The translations under genes were made by a program, and so were the position numbers. Shown here piece by piece: positions 28,704-38,629 of a stretch of DNA of 64,000 nucleotides. A model generated the notes under the pieces. The model saw only the letters and a program-made list of their open reading frames with translations. It was not told the origin of the DNA and made no database searches. This stretch comes from Parageobacillus sp. KH3-4 (lineage in GTDB: Bacteria > Bacillota > Bacilli > Bacillales > Anoxybacillaceae). Position 1 is the stretch's first letter; each line of letters starts with the position of its first letter. The stretch is taken from the NCBI RefSeq assembly GCF_022846435.1, contig NZ_AP025627.1:1026001-1090000 (forward strand). Direction: 5' to 3'.

Positions 28704-29632
28704 AAACGTTTGCCATGAAAAAATAATATCGCGGATTCGATCCATCGGACAAAGGGAAGCGCAGCGACGGAGCAAATGACGTTAAATAGCACGCTGACGT
28801 GCGCTAATTGTACGTCTGGAGCAGAACTAAGCTTGACAGCAACAAGGGCAAGCGGATCGATAAAAAAGTAGAAGATAATGACTCCGACGACATTAAACCA
28901 TAAGTGGGTATAAGCGGTTAATTTCGCTTCATACGTGGAACCGACGCTTGCTAGAAGGCCGGTTATGCACGTGCCGATGTTTGCGCCGAGCAAAATCGCG
29001 ATGCCAGCCGGAAGCGTGAGAATGTGTTCATTCAAAAATCCCATTGCAATGCCGATCGTTGCCGCGCTGGAATGAATAATGGCCGTAAGGATCACGCCGA
29101 TCATGATTCCGCTAAAAGGCGAAAGGTTCGTTTTTTGCAACCATTCATCCACAATCGGATATGAGGACAGCGGCTTTGCAAGCTGACTAAACCCACCCAT
29201 CGCAAAAAATAAAGAGGCGAGCCCAACAACGATCATGCCAATGCCGTAAGCGGGGCGGTAATAACCAAAGAAAACGAGAGCCGCTCCAATGAAAAGCATC
29301 GGAATCACGCTGTCCCCGACGTCAAGAGTAATCATTTCCGTTGTGATCGTAGAGCCAATGTTGCTCCCTAAAATGACGCCGATCGATTGCTGAAATGTAA
29401 GATAGCCGGTGGAGACGAGCCCGACGGTAATGACCATCACCGCGGAGCTACTTTGCAAAAGCGCCGTGACGACCGTTCCAGTAAAAAATCCTTGCAAAGG
29501 AGTATTTGTAAAGCGCAACAGCCACTGTTTCAAGCGGTGGCCCGATAAAGCATAAAGTCCTGATTTCATCATGAACATGCCGATAAGGAAAACGATGGTA
29601 TATATGGAAAACAAAATGAGCAATTGCACCAC
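28700..29632 (-). CDS. yqeW: Na+/phosphate cotransporter family protein YqeW
   Basis: Membrane protein of the sodium/phosphate symporter (PNaS) family with duplicated QSSSA-type repeats: [11 protein letters not shown] and [11 protein letters not shown], each followed by GSNIGST or GANIGTC. About eight hydrophobic helices fill the 310 residues. There is no C-terminal PhoU-like domain as in longer relatives. It starts with GTG at 29632 after AAAGGA. It is divergent from rpsU and convergent with deoC. Confidence 0.88.
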   Translation of the reverse strand: MVQLLILFSIYTIVFLIGMFMMKSGLYALSGHRLKQWLLRFTNTPLQGFFTGTVVTALLQSSSAVMVITVGLVSTGYLTFQQSIGVILGSNIGSTITTEMITLDVGDSVIPMLFIGAALVFFGYYRPAYGIGMIVVGLASLFFAMGGFSQLAKPLSSYPIVDEWLQKTNLSPFSGIMIGVILTAIIHSSAATIGIAMGFLNEHILTLPAGIAILLGANIGTCITGLLASVGSTYEAKLTAYTHLWFNVVGVIIFYFFIDPLALVAVKLSSAPDVQLAHVSVLFNVICSVAALPFVRWIESAILFFHGKRF

Positions 29633-29699
29633 TTGTCCTTTCCTCCTTTCCTCCTAAATTTGTATGGGGAAGGACGGAGAACAATGACAAGTTTTTTTA

Positions 29700-29729
29700 T
29701 TGACCTGTCGCGCAAGCATATATTATAAT
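29700..29729 (+). promoter_or_regulatory. rpsU promoter P1
   Basis: TTGACC (29700-29705), 18 bases, TATAAT (29724-29729). The last T of this -10 is the first base of the -35 of P2. Confidence 0.75.
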
Positions 29730-29756
29730 TGACAAGTACACGTATAGTAATAAAAT
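29729..29756 (+). promoter_or_regulatory. rpsU promoter P2
   Basis: A perfect TTGACA (29729-29734), 16 bases, TAAAAT (29751-29756). It overlaps P1, so the two cannot be occupied at once. Confidence 0.65.
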
Positions 29757-29784
29757 GGTTGTTGCTCGGAGGGAGGGAAGCAGG

Positions 29785-29958
29785 ATGTCAAAGACAATCG
29801 TTCGCAAAAACGAATCCATTGATGACGCTCTTCGTCGCTTCAAACGTGCCGTTTCGAAAACAGGTACATTGCAAGAAATCAGAAAGCGCGAATTTTATGA
29901 AAAGCCAAGCGTCAGACGGAAGAAAAAATCTGAAGCGGCTAGAAAGCGCAAGCATTAA
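29785..29958 (+). CDS. rpsU: 30S ribosomal protein bS21
   Basis: Small basic protein of the 30S platform (57 residues), [20 protein letters not shown] at the start and [12 protein letters not shown] at the end. The ATG at 29785 follows a purine-rich GGAGGGAGGG. In B. subtilis rpsU is the last gene of the longest dnaK transcript; here deoC and yqeW lie between, so it depends on its own promoters. yqeY follows after 14 bases. Confidence 0.97.
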   Translation: MSKTIVRKNESIDDALRRFKRAVSKTGTLQEIRKREFYEKPSVRRKKKSEAARKRKH

Positions 29959-29972
29959 AAGAGGGTGTATAT

Positions 29973-30422
29973 ATGGGTCTTCTTGATCGTTTAAATGACG
30001 ATATGAAGCAAACGATGAAAAACAAAGAAAAGGATAAACTCTCCGTCCTTCGGATGTTAAAAGCGGCGTTGCAAAACGAAGCGATTAAACTTGGCAAAAG
30101 CCAATTATCGGAAGACGAAGAGCTAACCGTTCTTTCTCGCGAATTAAAGCAGCGTAAAGACTCCCTCCAGGAATTCGAAAACGCTGGTCGCATGGACCTT
30201 GTTGAAAAAGCAAAGGCAGAAATCGAAATTGTTCAATTATATATGCCAAAACAATTGACAGAAGAAGAGCTTTTGGAAATTGTCAAACAGACGATTGCGG
30301 AAGTAGGTGCTTCTTCGAAAGCGGATATGGGCAAAGTGATGGGAGCAATCATGCCAAAGGTAAAAGGAAAAGCGGATGGCTCTCTCGTCAATAAGCTTGT
30401 TCAACAACAACTTTCACAATAA
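29973..30422 (+). CDS. yqeY: GatB/YqeY domain-containing protein
   Basis: A 149-residue protein resembling the C-terminal tRNA-binding tail of the GatB amidotransferase subunit; cellular role unproven. The family motifs [29 protein letters not shown] ([10 protein letters not shown] here) and [20 protein letters not shown] are clear. AGAGGGTG precedes the ATG. It shares the rpsU transcript and ends at a terminator. Confidence 0.93.
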   Translation: MGLLDRLNDDMKQTMKNKEKDKLSVLRMLKAALQNEAIKLGKSQLSEDEELTVLSRELKQRKDSLQEFENAGRMDLVEKAKAEIEIVQLYMPKQLTEEELLEIVKQTIAEVGASSKADMGKVMGAIMPKVKGKADGSLVNKLVQQQLSQ

Positions 30423-30428
30423 TGGAAT

Positions 30429-30462
30429 GGGTGTTCCGTGAAAGCGGGCACCCTTTGTTTTT
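30429..30462 (+). terminator. Terminator of rpsU-yqeY
   Basis: GGGTGTTCCG and CGGGCACCC pair around a small loop, followed by TTTGTTTTT. Confidence 0.75.
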
Positions 30463-30487
30463 ACCGCCCGAAACAACAATTGGTGCT

Positions 30488-30536
30488 AACCCCCTTTTTT
30501 ATCTCATATGTATGAGATGAAAGGGGGTTCTTTTTT
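30488..30536 (+). promoter_or_regulatory. Terminator-shaped hairpin covering the yqfC ribosome binding site
   Basis: AACCCCCTTT (30488-30497) pairs with AAAGGGGGTT (30520-30529), and ATCTCAT (30501-30507) with ATGAGAT (30512-30518) above it. CTTTTTT follows directly, and the yqfC ATG is at 30537. AAAGGGGG in the right arm is the only ribosome binding site for yqfC. The hairpin can therefore end transcription and also hide translation start on read-through RNA. Confidence 0.75.
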
Positions 30537-30821
30537 ATGGTGAAAAAATGGCGGCAACATATGAGAAGATGGCTTACAGACAAATTGGAGCTTCCCGCCG
30601 ATATTGTCATGGACCTTCCCCGCATTACGATGGTTGGACAAATACATATTTATGTCGAAAATCATCGTGGTTTACTCACGTTTAGCGACAAAGAGCTCCG
30701 CTTGCTTTTAAAACAAGGCCAGCTCCTTGTCCGCGGTGAAAAGTTTGTCATTAAAACCATTTTGCCAGAGGAAATTTTGCTTGAAGGAAAAATAAGCCAA
30801 GTTATTTATATAGATGAGTAA
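30537..30821 (+). CDS. yqfC: Sporulation protein YqfC
   Basis: A 94-residue protein that in B. subtilis is made in the mother cell under sigma-E together with yqfD; its biochemical role is unknown. Visible segments are LPADIVMDLPRITMVG and HRGLLTFSDKELRLLLKQG, typical of the family. The ATG at 30537 lies nine bases after AAAGGGGG, which is inside a strong hairpin. I could not find a convincing sigma-E promoter. yqfD follows. Confidence 0.88.
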   Translation: MVKKWRQHMRRWLTDKLELPADIVMDLPRITMVGQIHIYVENHRGLLTFSDKELRLLLKQGQLLVRGEKFVIKTILPEEILLEGKISQVIYIDE

Positions 30822-30877
30822 TGCTTTACAATTTTGTAGCCAATGATCCGAAAGAGGGAGCGGAAGGAGGAAATGGG

Positions 30878-32065
30878 ATGAAGAACCAATGGATAAACTT
30901 ACTGGAAGGCAGCGTAAGGGTGAAAGCGCAAGGGAAAGGTGTGGAACGATTGATTAACGCGTGCGTACGCAACGATATTGCCGTTTGGAATGTAAAAAAG
31001 CATGGCGATCATATTGCGACGTTTTTTATTTTGCTAAAAGATGTCAGGCGGCTGCGCATTGTCGCCAGAAAAAGCGATTGTAAACTTTATTTTGTGGGAA
31101 AAGTGGGATTCCCGTTTTTTTTCAAAAACATGCTAACGAATCTTGGCGTTTTTGTCGGCGTCTGCTTCTTTTTTGCCATCGTTTTTATGCTTTCCAATAT
31201 GATTTGGGGGATCGATATTAAAGGGGCAAAACCGGAGACGGAATACCGCATATTGAAAGAATTAAAACAAATGGGAATCGAAAAAGGAGCGTTGCAATTT
31301 TTCATTGATGATCCAGTTACGATTCAGAAGAAATTGATGGATCGCATTGACAACATTACATGGATCGGCGTGGAACTTAAAGGGACGACGTTTTATTTTC
31401 AAGTGGTGGAGAAAAACGAACCAAAAGAGCCAAAAAAAATCGGTGCTCGCTATTTAGTGGCAAGAAAAGAGGCGGTTATTACGGACATGTTCGTTGAAAA
31501 AGGGCAGCCGCTTGTTTCGGTCAACGATCATGTGACGAAAGGGCAGTTATTAGTGTCGGGCATTATCGGAAAGGAAGGGCGAACAACGTTTGTGCCGGCG
31601 CGAGGGAAAATTTTTGGCGAAACATGGTACAAGTCTACCGTTGTCCTGCCGCTGGAAGCGACGTTTCAAGTATTAACGGGAAAATACATAGAAAAACATT
31701 ATATAGCGGTGAAAAATATTTCGATTCCAATATGGGGGGTTCAAAAACCTACGTTTCGCCATTATAAAATAGACCGACAGAAAAGACCGCTCCGCTTTTG
31801 GAAATGGGACTTGCCTATTTATTACGAACGTGTCGTTTTTCGGGAAACGCAAGAAGCGAAGCGCAGCTATACATGGGAAGAAGCGCTTGCAAAAGCAAAG
31901 GAACTTGCCCGCGAAGAATTAAAGGCGAAATTGCCAGAAGATGCTAAGATTAAAGGAGAAAAAGTTTTGCATCAAGCGAGAGAGAATGGTAAAGTAAGGG
32001 TAGAGTTGCATTACCAAGTGATTGAAAACATCGCGATACCACAACCAATAGTTCAAGGAGATTGA
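30878..32065 (+). CDS. yqfD: Sporulation protein YqfD (SpoIV-like stage IV protein)
   Basis: Membrane protein of the YqfD family, sporulation-specific in B. subtilis. One clear transmembrane helix is near residue 90 (LGVFVGVCFFFAIVFMLSNMIW), after a 75-residue cytoplasmic part; a long extracytoplasmic part follows with an FtsQ-like start (LKQMGIEKGALQFFI). The ATG at 30878 follows GGAGG by seven bases and gives 395 residues; an in-frame ATG 19 codons earlier has no such site. The stop nearly touches phoH. Confidence 0.9.
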   Translation: MKNQWINLLEGSVRVKAQGKGVERLINACVRNDIAVWNVKKHGDHIATFFILLKDVRRLRIVARKSDCKLYFVGKVGFPFFFKNMLTNLGVFVGVCFFFAIVFMLSNMIWGIDIKGAKPETEYRILKELKQMGIEKGALQFFIDDPVTIQKKLMDRIDNITWIGVELKGTTFYFQVVEKNEPKEPKKIGARYLVARKEAVITDMFVEKGQPLVSVNDHVTKGQLLVSGIIGKEGRTTFVPARGKIFGETWYKSTVVLPLEATFQVLTGKYIEKHYIAVKNISIPIWGVQKPTFRHYKIDRQKRPLRFWKWDLPIYYERVVFRETQEAKRSYTWEEALAKAKELAREELKAKLPEDAKIKGEKVLHQARENGKVRVELHYQVIENIAIPQPIVQGD

Positions 32066-32067
32066 GG

Positions 32068-33030
32068 ATGTCAGAAGAGTTTGTAACCATCAGTCAGCAA
32101 TTGGAAAACGCAAATGAAGCAATTGCGCTTTTCGGCATTCATGACGCCCATTTAAAGCGGATGGAACAGGAACTGGGAGTTTCCATCGTAACAAGAGGAG
32201 AATCGGTGAGCGTTTCTGGCACCCCGGAACAAGTGCAGCTTGTTGACGACTTGTTGCGCCATTTGTTGATTCTTATCCGGAAAGGTATTTCCATTAGTGA
32301 ACGGGATGTGATGTATGCGATTCAATTGGCGAAACAAGGAACGCTCGATTATTTGATTAGTTTATATGAGGAAGAAATTATAAAAAATGCTAAAGGAAAA
32401 TCAATACGTGTAAAAACGTTGGGGCAGCGCCATTATGTCTCCGCCATTAAACAGCATGACCTTGTTTTTGGAATTGGACCTGCCGGAACAGGAAAAACGT
32501 ATTTGGCGGTGGTGATGGCTGTCTGCGCCTTGAAAAGTGGACAGGTGAAGCGCATTATTTTAACTCGCCCGGCGGTGGAAGCAGGAGAAAGTTTAGGATT
32601 TTTGCCGGGAGATTTAAAAGAAAAAGTCGACCCTTACTTGCGTCCTCTTTACGATGCGCTGCACGATGTATTGGGGGTGGACCATACGCAGCGGTTAATT
32701 GAGAGAGGAACGATCGAAATCGCACCGCTGGCGTATATGCGCGGGAGAACGCTCGAAGATGCTTTCGTCATTTTAGATGAAGCGCAAAATACGACACCGG
32801 CGCAGATGAAAATGTTTTTAACAAGATTAGGCTTTGGTTCCAAAATGGTCATTACCGGTGATATTTCACAAGTCGATTTGCCAAAAGGAGTAAAATCGGG
32901 GCTTGCCGTGGCAAAAGAAATATTGGGAGCGGTCAGCGGCGTATCCTTTGTCTTTTTAGAGGAAACGGATGTCGTGCGCCATCCGCTCGTGGCGAAAATT
33001 ATTGAAGCATACGAAGAGGCTGGCATGTAG
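32068..33030 (+). CDS. phoH: PhoH-like ATPase
   Basis: P-loop ATPase of the PhoH family, thought to act on RNA; the exact role in Firmicutes is open. It has a short N-terminal KH-like region (LFGIHDAHLKRMEQELGV), Walker A GPAGTGKT, and Walker B VILDEAQN. The ATG at 32068 is seven bases after AAGGAG and gives 320 residues. In Bacillus it is joined to ybeY, which lies two genes downstream here, supporting a link to RNA processing. Confidence 0.93.
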   Translation: MSEEFVTISQQLENANEAIALFGIHDAHLKRMEQELGVSIVTRGESVSVSGTPEQVQLVDDLLRHLLILIRKGISISERDVMYAIQLAKQGTLDYLISLYEEEIIKNAKGKSIRVKTLGQRHYVSAIKQHDLVFGIGPAGTGKTYLAVVMAVCALKSGQVKRIILTRPAVEAGESLGFLPGDLKEKVDPYLRPLYDALHDVLGVDHTQRLIERGTIEIAPLAYMRGRTLEDAFVILDEAQNTTPAQMKMFLTRLGFGSKMVITGDISQVDLPKGVKSGLAVAKEILGAVSGVSFVFLEETDVVRHPLVAKIIEAYEEAGM

Positions 33031-33033
33031 AGA

Positions 33034-33065
33034 AGAAGACCCGTTTTTTAAAGGGTCTTTTCTTT
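33034..33065 (+). terminator. Terminator between phoH and pgpH
   Basis: AAGACCC (33036-33042) and GGGTCTT (33053-33059) form the stem, followed by TTCTTT. It separates the yqfC-yqfD-phoH group from pgpH-ybeY-dgkA. Confidence 0.75.
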
Positions 33066-33083
33066 AAAGCGAGGGGAAAACCG

Positions 33084-35189
33084 TTGGAGAGGATTCGCTT
33101 TTTTCTAGAACATATTAATCACGTTCGCTTCGTTCGTTATCTTTTGTTTTTGTTTTTAGGGCTGTTTTTATTCACGGCATTATATGCTCAAGTAAAACCG
33201 CGCCAGTATGAAATGCGTTTATTTGATATTGCGACAGAAACGATTCGGTCACCGATTACCATTGAAGACAAGGAAACGACAGAAAAACTAAAAAAAGAAG
33301 CCGCCAATAAAGTGGCGGATGTTTATACATTAAAAAAAGAATACGCGGAAAATCGCGTCGATTTAATTTCATCGCTATTTACCACCATCGTTGAAATTCA
33401 GGATGAAGCCAGGGGAAAAAATAAGGAACAAGCGGAAATGGTCGATAAGCTGAAAGAACGGCTGCCGCAGGAATGGTTTTCTTATTTGTCCGAAGGCGAA
33501 TGGGAAAAGCTGCTTCAAGCGGCTCCAGAAGATATAAACACGGCAAAGGAAGCAGCGGTAACGGCTGTTCATTCCATTATGGCGGAGCGCATCACGAAAT
33601 CAGAATTGGAGAGGGCAAGGGCGAAAGTGCAAGATGAATTGGAGTATGTCATTCTTCCGCCGGCGTTAAAAAAAATTGTTGTAAAGTTGACGAAACAGGC
33701 AATCATTCCGAACGTTATTTACGATCGTGCCGCTACGGAAGAAAAACGAAGACAGGCGATGGATGAAGTAAAACCGGTAAAAATTTTGCAAGGACAAGTC
33801 ATCGTCGAGGAAGGGCAATTTATTACAAATGAAATTTATCGTCAGCTTCAGCTTGTCGGCTTATTGCAAAATGATCGTTCTTTTCAGCCGCTTATCGGTC
33901 TTTTTCTTTTCGTGTTATTATTGTTATCGCCCGTTATTTACTACTTTGGGCGAGAAAAGACGAACACGAACTTGTTCGTATATGCGACCATTTTTACGAT
34001 CATGATACTTGTGATGGAACTGATTCGTCTCATCCCGGAGAGCGATACGTTTTCCGCCGGTTATCTTGTGCCGGTTGCTTTCGGCACCATGCTCGTTCGC
34101 ATTTTCATCGGGGAACGGATGGCGATTATTACAAGCATTCTTTGTGCCGTATGTGGCAGTTTAATGTTTCACGAGGAAACCGGTACGAACGGCACGATTC
34201 AAGTTTCATTGGCGGTTTATTTAGTAACAAGCGGGCTAGCGGGAAGTTTCTTTTTACATAAACAGCTGCGAAAAGCAAAAATCTGGCAGGCAGGGGTATT
34301 TGTCGCTTTCATTAATATTGTTGTTATGCTTGCGCTAAACTTGCTGAAAAATGGTCATTATTCGTTAGCAGAAACCGGCATATTTCTGCTGATGGCATTT
34401 GCTTCCGGCATTTTCTCAGCGATTTTAACGATCGGGCTTTTGCCGGTTTTAGAAGCGAGCTTTGGCATTTTGTCATCGATGAAATTAATTGAATTATCGA
34501 ACCCGAACCATCCATTGCTTCGCAAAATTTTAACAGAAGCTCCTGGAACATACCATCACAGCATCATGGTTGCCAATTTAGCGGAGGCTGCTTGTGAAGC
34601 AATTGGCGCAAACGGTTTATTAGCGCGCGTTGCTTGCTATTACCATGATATCGGGAAAACGAAGCGCCCCCGCTATTTTATCGAAAATCAAATAGGTGGT
34701 AATCCGCATGACCACTTATCGCCACAGTTAAGCAAAAATATTATTCTTGCCCACGTATCTGATGGGGTTGCTATTTTAAAAAAGCATCGCATGCCGAAAG
34801 AAATTATCGACATTGCTGAACAGCATCATGGAACGACATTGTTAAAATATTTTTATCATAAAGCGCTTGAGCAGATGGGCTATGTGTCCGAGGAAGAATT
34901 TCGCTATCCTGGACCGAAGCCGCAAACGAAAGAGGCGGCGATCATTAGCATCGCTGATAGCGTGGAAGCGGCGGTGCGATCGCTTTCTAATCCATCTCAG
35001 GAAAAGATTGAAAAAATTGTCCGCGGCATTATTGCCGAACGGCTGCAAGACAATCAATTGAACGAGTGTGATATCACGTTAAAGGAGTTAGAAACGGTAG
35101 CGACATCGCTTTGTGAAACGCTAAATGGCGTATTCCATTCGCGAATTGAATATCCGGAGATTCGAAAGGAAAAGGTGAAACACGCATGA
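33084..35189 (+). CDS. pgpH: Cyclic di-AMP phosphodiesterase PgpH (7TM-HD family)
   Basis: Degrades the second messenger cyclic di-AMP. Order: an N-terminal transmembrane helix (about residues 19-37), a large extracytoplasmic 7TMR-HDED domain to about 270, seven transmembrane helices to about 465, then a cytoplasmic HD domain with YHHSIMVANLAE, YYHDIGK and HHGTTLLKYFYHKA. At 701 residues it is full length. It starts with TTG at 33084 after GAGGGG. The stop overlaps the ybeY start. Confidence 0.93.
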   Translation: MERIRFFLEHINHVRFVRYLLFLFLGLFLFTALYAQVKPRQYEMRLFDIATETIRSPITIEDKETTEKLKKEAANKVADVYTLKKEYAENRVDLISSLFTTIVEIQDEARGKNKEQAEMVDKLKERLPQEWFSYLSEGEWEKLLQAAPEDINTAKEAAVTAVHSIMAERITKSELERARAKVQDELEYVILPPALKKIVVKLTKQAIIPNVIYDRAATEEKRRQAMDEVKPVKILQGQVIVEEGQFITNEIYRQLQLVGLLQNDRSFQPLIGLFLFVLLLLSPVIYYFGREKTNTNLFVYATIFTIMILVMELIRLIPESDTFSAGYLVPVAFGTMLVRIFIGERMAIITSILCAVCGSLMFHEETGTNGTIQVSLAVYLVTSGLAGSFFLHKQLRKAKIWQAGVFVAFINIVVMLALNLLKNGHYSLAETGIFLLMAFASGIFSAILTIGLLPVLEASFGILSSMKLIELSNPNHPLLRKILTEAPGTYHHSIMVANLAEAACEAIGANGLLARVACYYHDIGKTKRPRYFIENQIGGNPHDHLSPQLSKNIILAHVSDGVAILKKHRMPKEIIDIAEQHHGTTLLKYFYHKALEQMGYVSEEEFRYPGPKPQTKEAAIISIADSVEAAVRSLSNPSQEKIEKIVRGIIAERLQDNQLNECDITLKELETVATSLCETLNGVFHSRIEYPEIRKEKVKHA

Positions 35190-35656
35190 TTCTCAACATT
35201 GACTTTATCGACGAGACAAATGAAGTGACAAAAGAACAAATGGATATCATCAAACGGCTGCTAAACTATGCGGCAGAAATCGAGCATGTTCCTAATGGAG
35301 CAGAAGTGGGCATTTCGTTTGTGGATAATGAGCGAATTCGCATCATCAATCGCGACTATCGGGGAAAAGACCAACCGACAGATGTCATCTCCTTCGCTCT
35401 CGAGGAAAAGGGAGAAGGAGAAGTTGAAATTGTCGGCGCGGACGTTCCTCCGTTGCTTGGCGATATCATTATTTCGATTCCAAAGGCGAAAGAACAGGCG
35501 AAAGAGTATGGACATTCGTTCATGCGCGAGCTTGGCTTTTTAGCGGTGCACGGTTTTTTGCATTTGTTAGGATATGATCATAAAACAGAAGAAGAAGAAA
35601 AAATTATGTTTTCCAAACAAAAAGATATCCTAGAACGATATGGGTTGACGAGATAA
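35186..35656 (+). CDS. ybeY: Endoribonuclease YbeY
   Basis: Metal-dependent RNase involved in 16S rRNA 3'-end maturation and ribosome quality control. The zinc motif H-x3-H-x5-H is present as HGFLHLLGYDH near the C terminus. The N-terminal part has RIINRDYRGKDQPTDVISF, strongly conserved. The length is 156 residues. The start overlaps the pgpH stop by four bases (ATGA) and dgkA follows after three. Confidence 0.95.
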   Translation: MILNIDFIDETNEVTKEQMDIIKRLLNYAAEIEHVPNGAEVGISFVDNERIRIINRDYRGKDQPTDVISFALEEKGEGEVEIVGADVPPLLGDIIISIPKAKEQAKEYGHSFMRELGFLAVHGFLHLLGYDHKTEEEEKIMFSKQKDILERYGLTR

Positions 35657-35659
35657 AAT

Positions 35660-36013
35660 ATGAATTGGAGAAAAGAAAGAAAACGGTTTGCTTGCGCATG
35701 GGCGGGAATTGTCGCTGCGGTAAAAAAAGAAGCGCATATGCGCGTTCATATTGTGTTGGCTATTGTTGCGATAATTGTCGCGGCGGCCTTTCACATTTCC
35801 AAGCTGGAATGGCTTATTCTTTTGTTAACGATTGGAAGTGTCATTACGTTGGAACTAGTAAATACGGCGATAGAACGTGTCGTTGATTTAGTGACGACAG
35901 ACTCTCATCCTTTAGCGAAAGCGGCGAAAGATATCGCTGCGGGTGCCGTCTTGGTCGCTGCAGTTGTTGCAGTTATTGTTGGAATCATCATCTTTCTGCC
36001 ATATCTCGTATAA
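35660..36013 (+). CDS. dgkA: Undecaprenol/diacylglycerol kinase
   Basis: Small trimeric membrane kinase (117 residues). Gram-positive members phosphorylate undecaprenol, recycling the peptidoglycan carrier lipid. The signature ELVNTAIERVVDL is at about residues 66-78, in the second of three hydrophobic helices. EAHMRVH precedes the first helix. The gene is the last of the pgpH operon. Confidence 0.93.
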   Translation: MNWRKERKRFACAWAGIVAAVKKEAHMRVHIVLAIVAIIVAAAFHISKLEWLILLLTIGSVITLELVNTAIERVVDLVTTDSHPLAKAAKDIAAGAVLVAAVVAVIVGIIIFLPYLV

Positions 36014-36021
36014 CAAATATG

Positions 36022-36043
36022 CAGAAAAATTCTAATTTTTCTG
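36022..36043. repeat. A+T-rich palindrome after dgkA
   Basis: CAGAAAAATT and AATTTTTCTG are perfect ten-base inverted copies separated by two bases, then TCACATTTTT. It may be a weak terminator of the pgpH operon or a protein site. Nothing else is clear in the gap to cdd. Confidence 0.45.
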
Positions 36044-36095
36044 TCACATTTTTAATTAAGAAAGATGAAAATTACAGAGATTTTTTGTAAAATAA

Positions 36096-37440
<1,345 letters not shown>

Positions 37441-37537
37441 TTAGAAAATTTTATATAACATAAACGTTTCACGGCGAGGTCAACCTATATCTAGACGAAA
37501 AATAAGCAACGCTGCAGGCGGAAAGAGGTGTGGTTCC

Positions 37538-37681
37538 ATGCTTGATTTTACATGGAAGCTGTTCAGTCAAACCGGCAACATTGACACATATCTTCTTTTC
37601 AAAGAGCTGGAAAGAGAACAACAACCTAGTAGCGATAAACAAGAGACGGAACGCAAAGAAGTCGATCAACCTGTTTTTTGA
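37538..37681 (+). CDS. yqzL: Small protein YqzL
   Basis: A 47-residue protein, MLDFTWKLFSQTGNIDTYLL at the start and an acidic, glutamine-rich tail. It matches YqzL of B. subtilis, also placed between era and recO; function unknown. The ATG at 37538 follows AAAGAGGTG. No membrane helix is visible. recO starts about 30 bases later. Confidence 0.87.
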   Translation: MLDFTWKLFSQTGNIDTYLLFKELEREQQPSSDKQETERKEVDQPVF

Positions 37682-37710
37682 TCGGCGTTTGATGGTCGGT
37701 GGTGATGCGA

Positions 37711-38505
37711 TTGTTTGAAAAATGTGAAGCGATTGTTATTCGCGCGACTGATTATGGCGAAACAAATAAAATTGTCACATTCTTCACGAGAGAATGGGGA
37801 AAGGTGGCTGCGATGGCGCGTGGAGCAAAAAAGCCAAGCAGCCGCCTTTCTGCCGTTACCCAACTGTTTACATACGGTTACTACTTAATTCAGAGAAGCC
37901 GCGGTGTCGGGGTTTTGCATCAAGGCGATATTATCGATTCGATGCGGGCGACCCGCGAAGACATTTTTACAGCGGCGTACGCGTCTTATATCGTGGAGCT
38001 GACGGATAAAATAACAGAAGAACAACAGCGCAATCCGTATTTGTTTGAACTGCTTTTGCAGACGTTACAATATATGAACGAAGGCCGCGATTTAGAGATC
38101 CTTACTCGCATTTATGAAACGAAAATGTTGTCTGTAATGGGCGTTCCGCCGAAGTTAGATTATTGTTCCGTATGCGGCCGGACAGAAGGAAAGTTTTCCT
38201 TTTCGATAAAAGAGGCTGGGTTTCTTTGTCATCGTTGCGAGCAATACGATCCGCACCGAATTCCGCTTTCTGCAGCCGCCGTAAGATTATTGCGTTTGTT
38301 TTACTATATGGATTTATCAAGGCTTGGTGCGATTTCGGTCAAAGAGGAAACAAAAAAAGAGCTTCGCGCGGTTCTTTCCTCTTACTACGATGAGTACTCA
38401 GGGCTATCGTTAAAAACAAAACGTTTTTTAATGCAAATCGATGAACTAAAAATGGTTAGTAGCTCCCGCAAACATCAGGCGGAAAGCGAAAGTGGGAACG
38501 GCTGA
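37711..38505 (+). CDS. recO: DNA repair protein RecO
   Basis: Loads RecA with RecR during recombination repair. The N-terminal OB fold begins [16 protein letters not shown], and the zinc motif is visible as CSVCG and CHRC in the C-terminal half. Several in-frame starts cluster: GTG at 37699 and 37702, ATG at 37705 and TTG at 37711. GGTGGTGAT, nearly a perfect anti-16S match, is best spaced for the TTG (264 residues). Confidence 0.93.
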   Translation: MFEKCEAIVIRATDYGETNKIVTFFTREWGKVAAMARGAKKPSSRLSAVTQLFTYGYYLIQRSRGVGVLHQGDIIDSMRATREDIFTAAYASYIVELTDKITEEQQRNPYLFELLLQTLQYMNEGRDLEILTRIYETKMLSVMGVPPKLDYCSVCGRTEGKFSFSIKEAGFLCHRCEQYDPHRIPLSAAAVRLLRLFYYMDLSRLGAISVKEETKKELRAVLSSYYDEYSGLSLKTKRFLMQIDELKMVSSSRKHQAESESGNG

Positions 38506-38629
38506 TGATGAAAAAATGCGATGCCGTCACTTTATGAAGACAAAATTTCCTTTTTAAAAACAGGAGTGTAGTATAATAAACTTAGGAGACGATAGCGCGA
38601 TATAGCTTTCAGTAAGGTGGTGAGCAACG

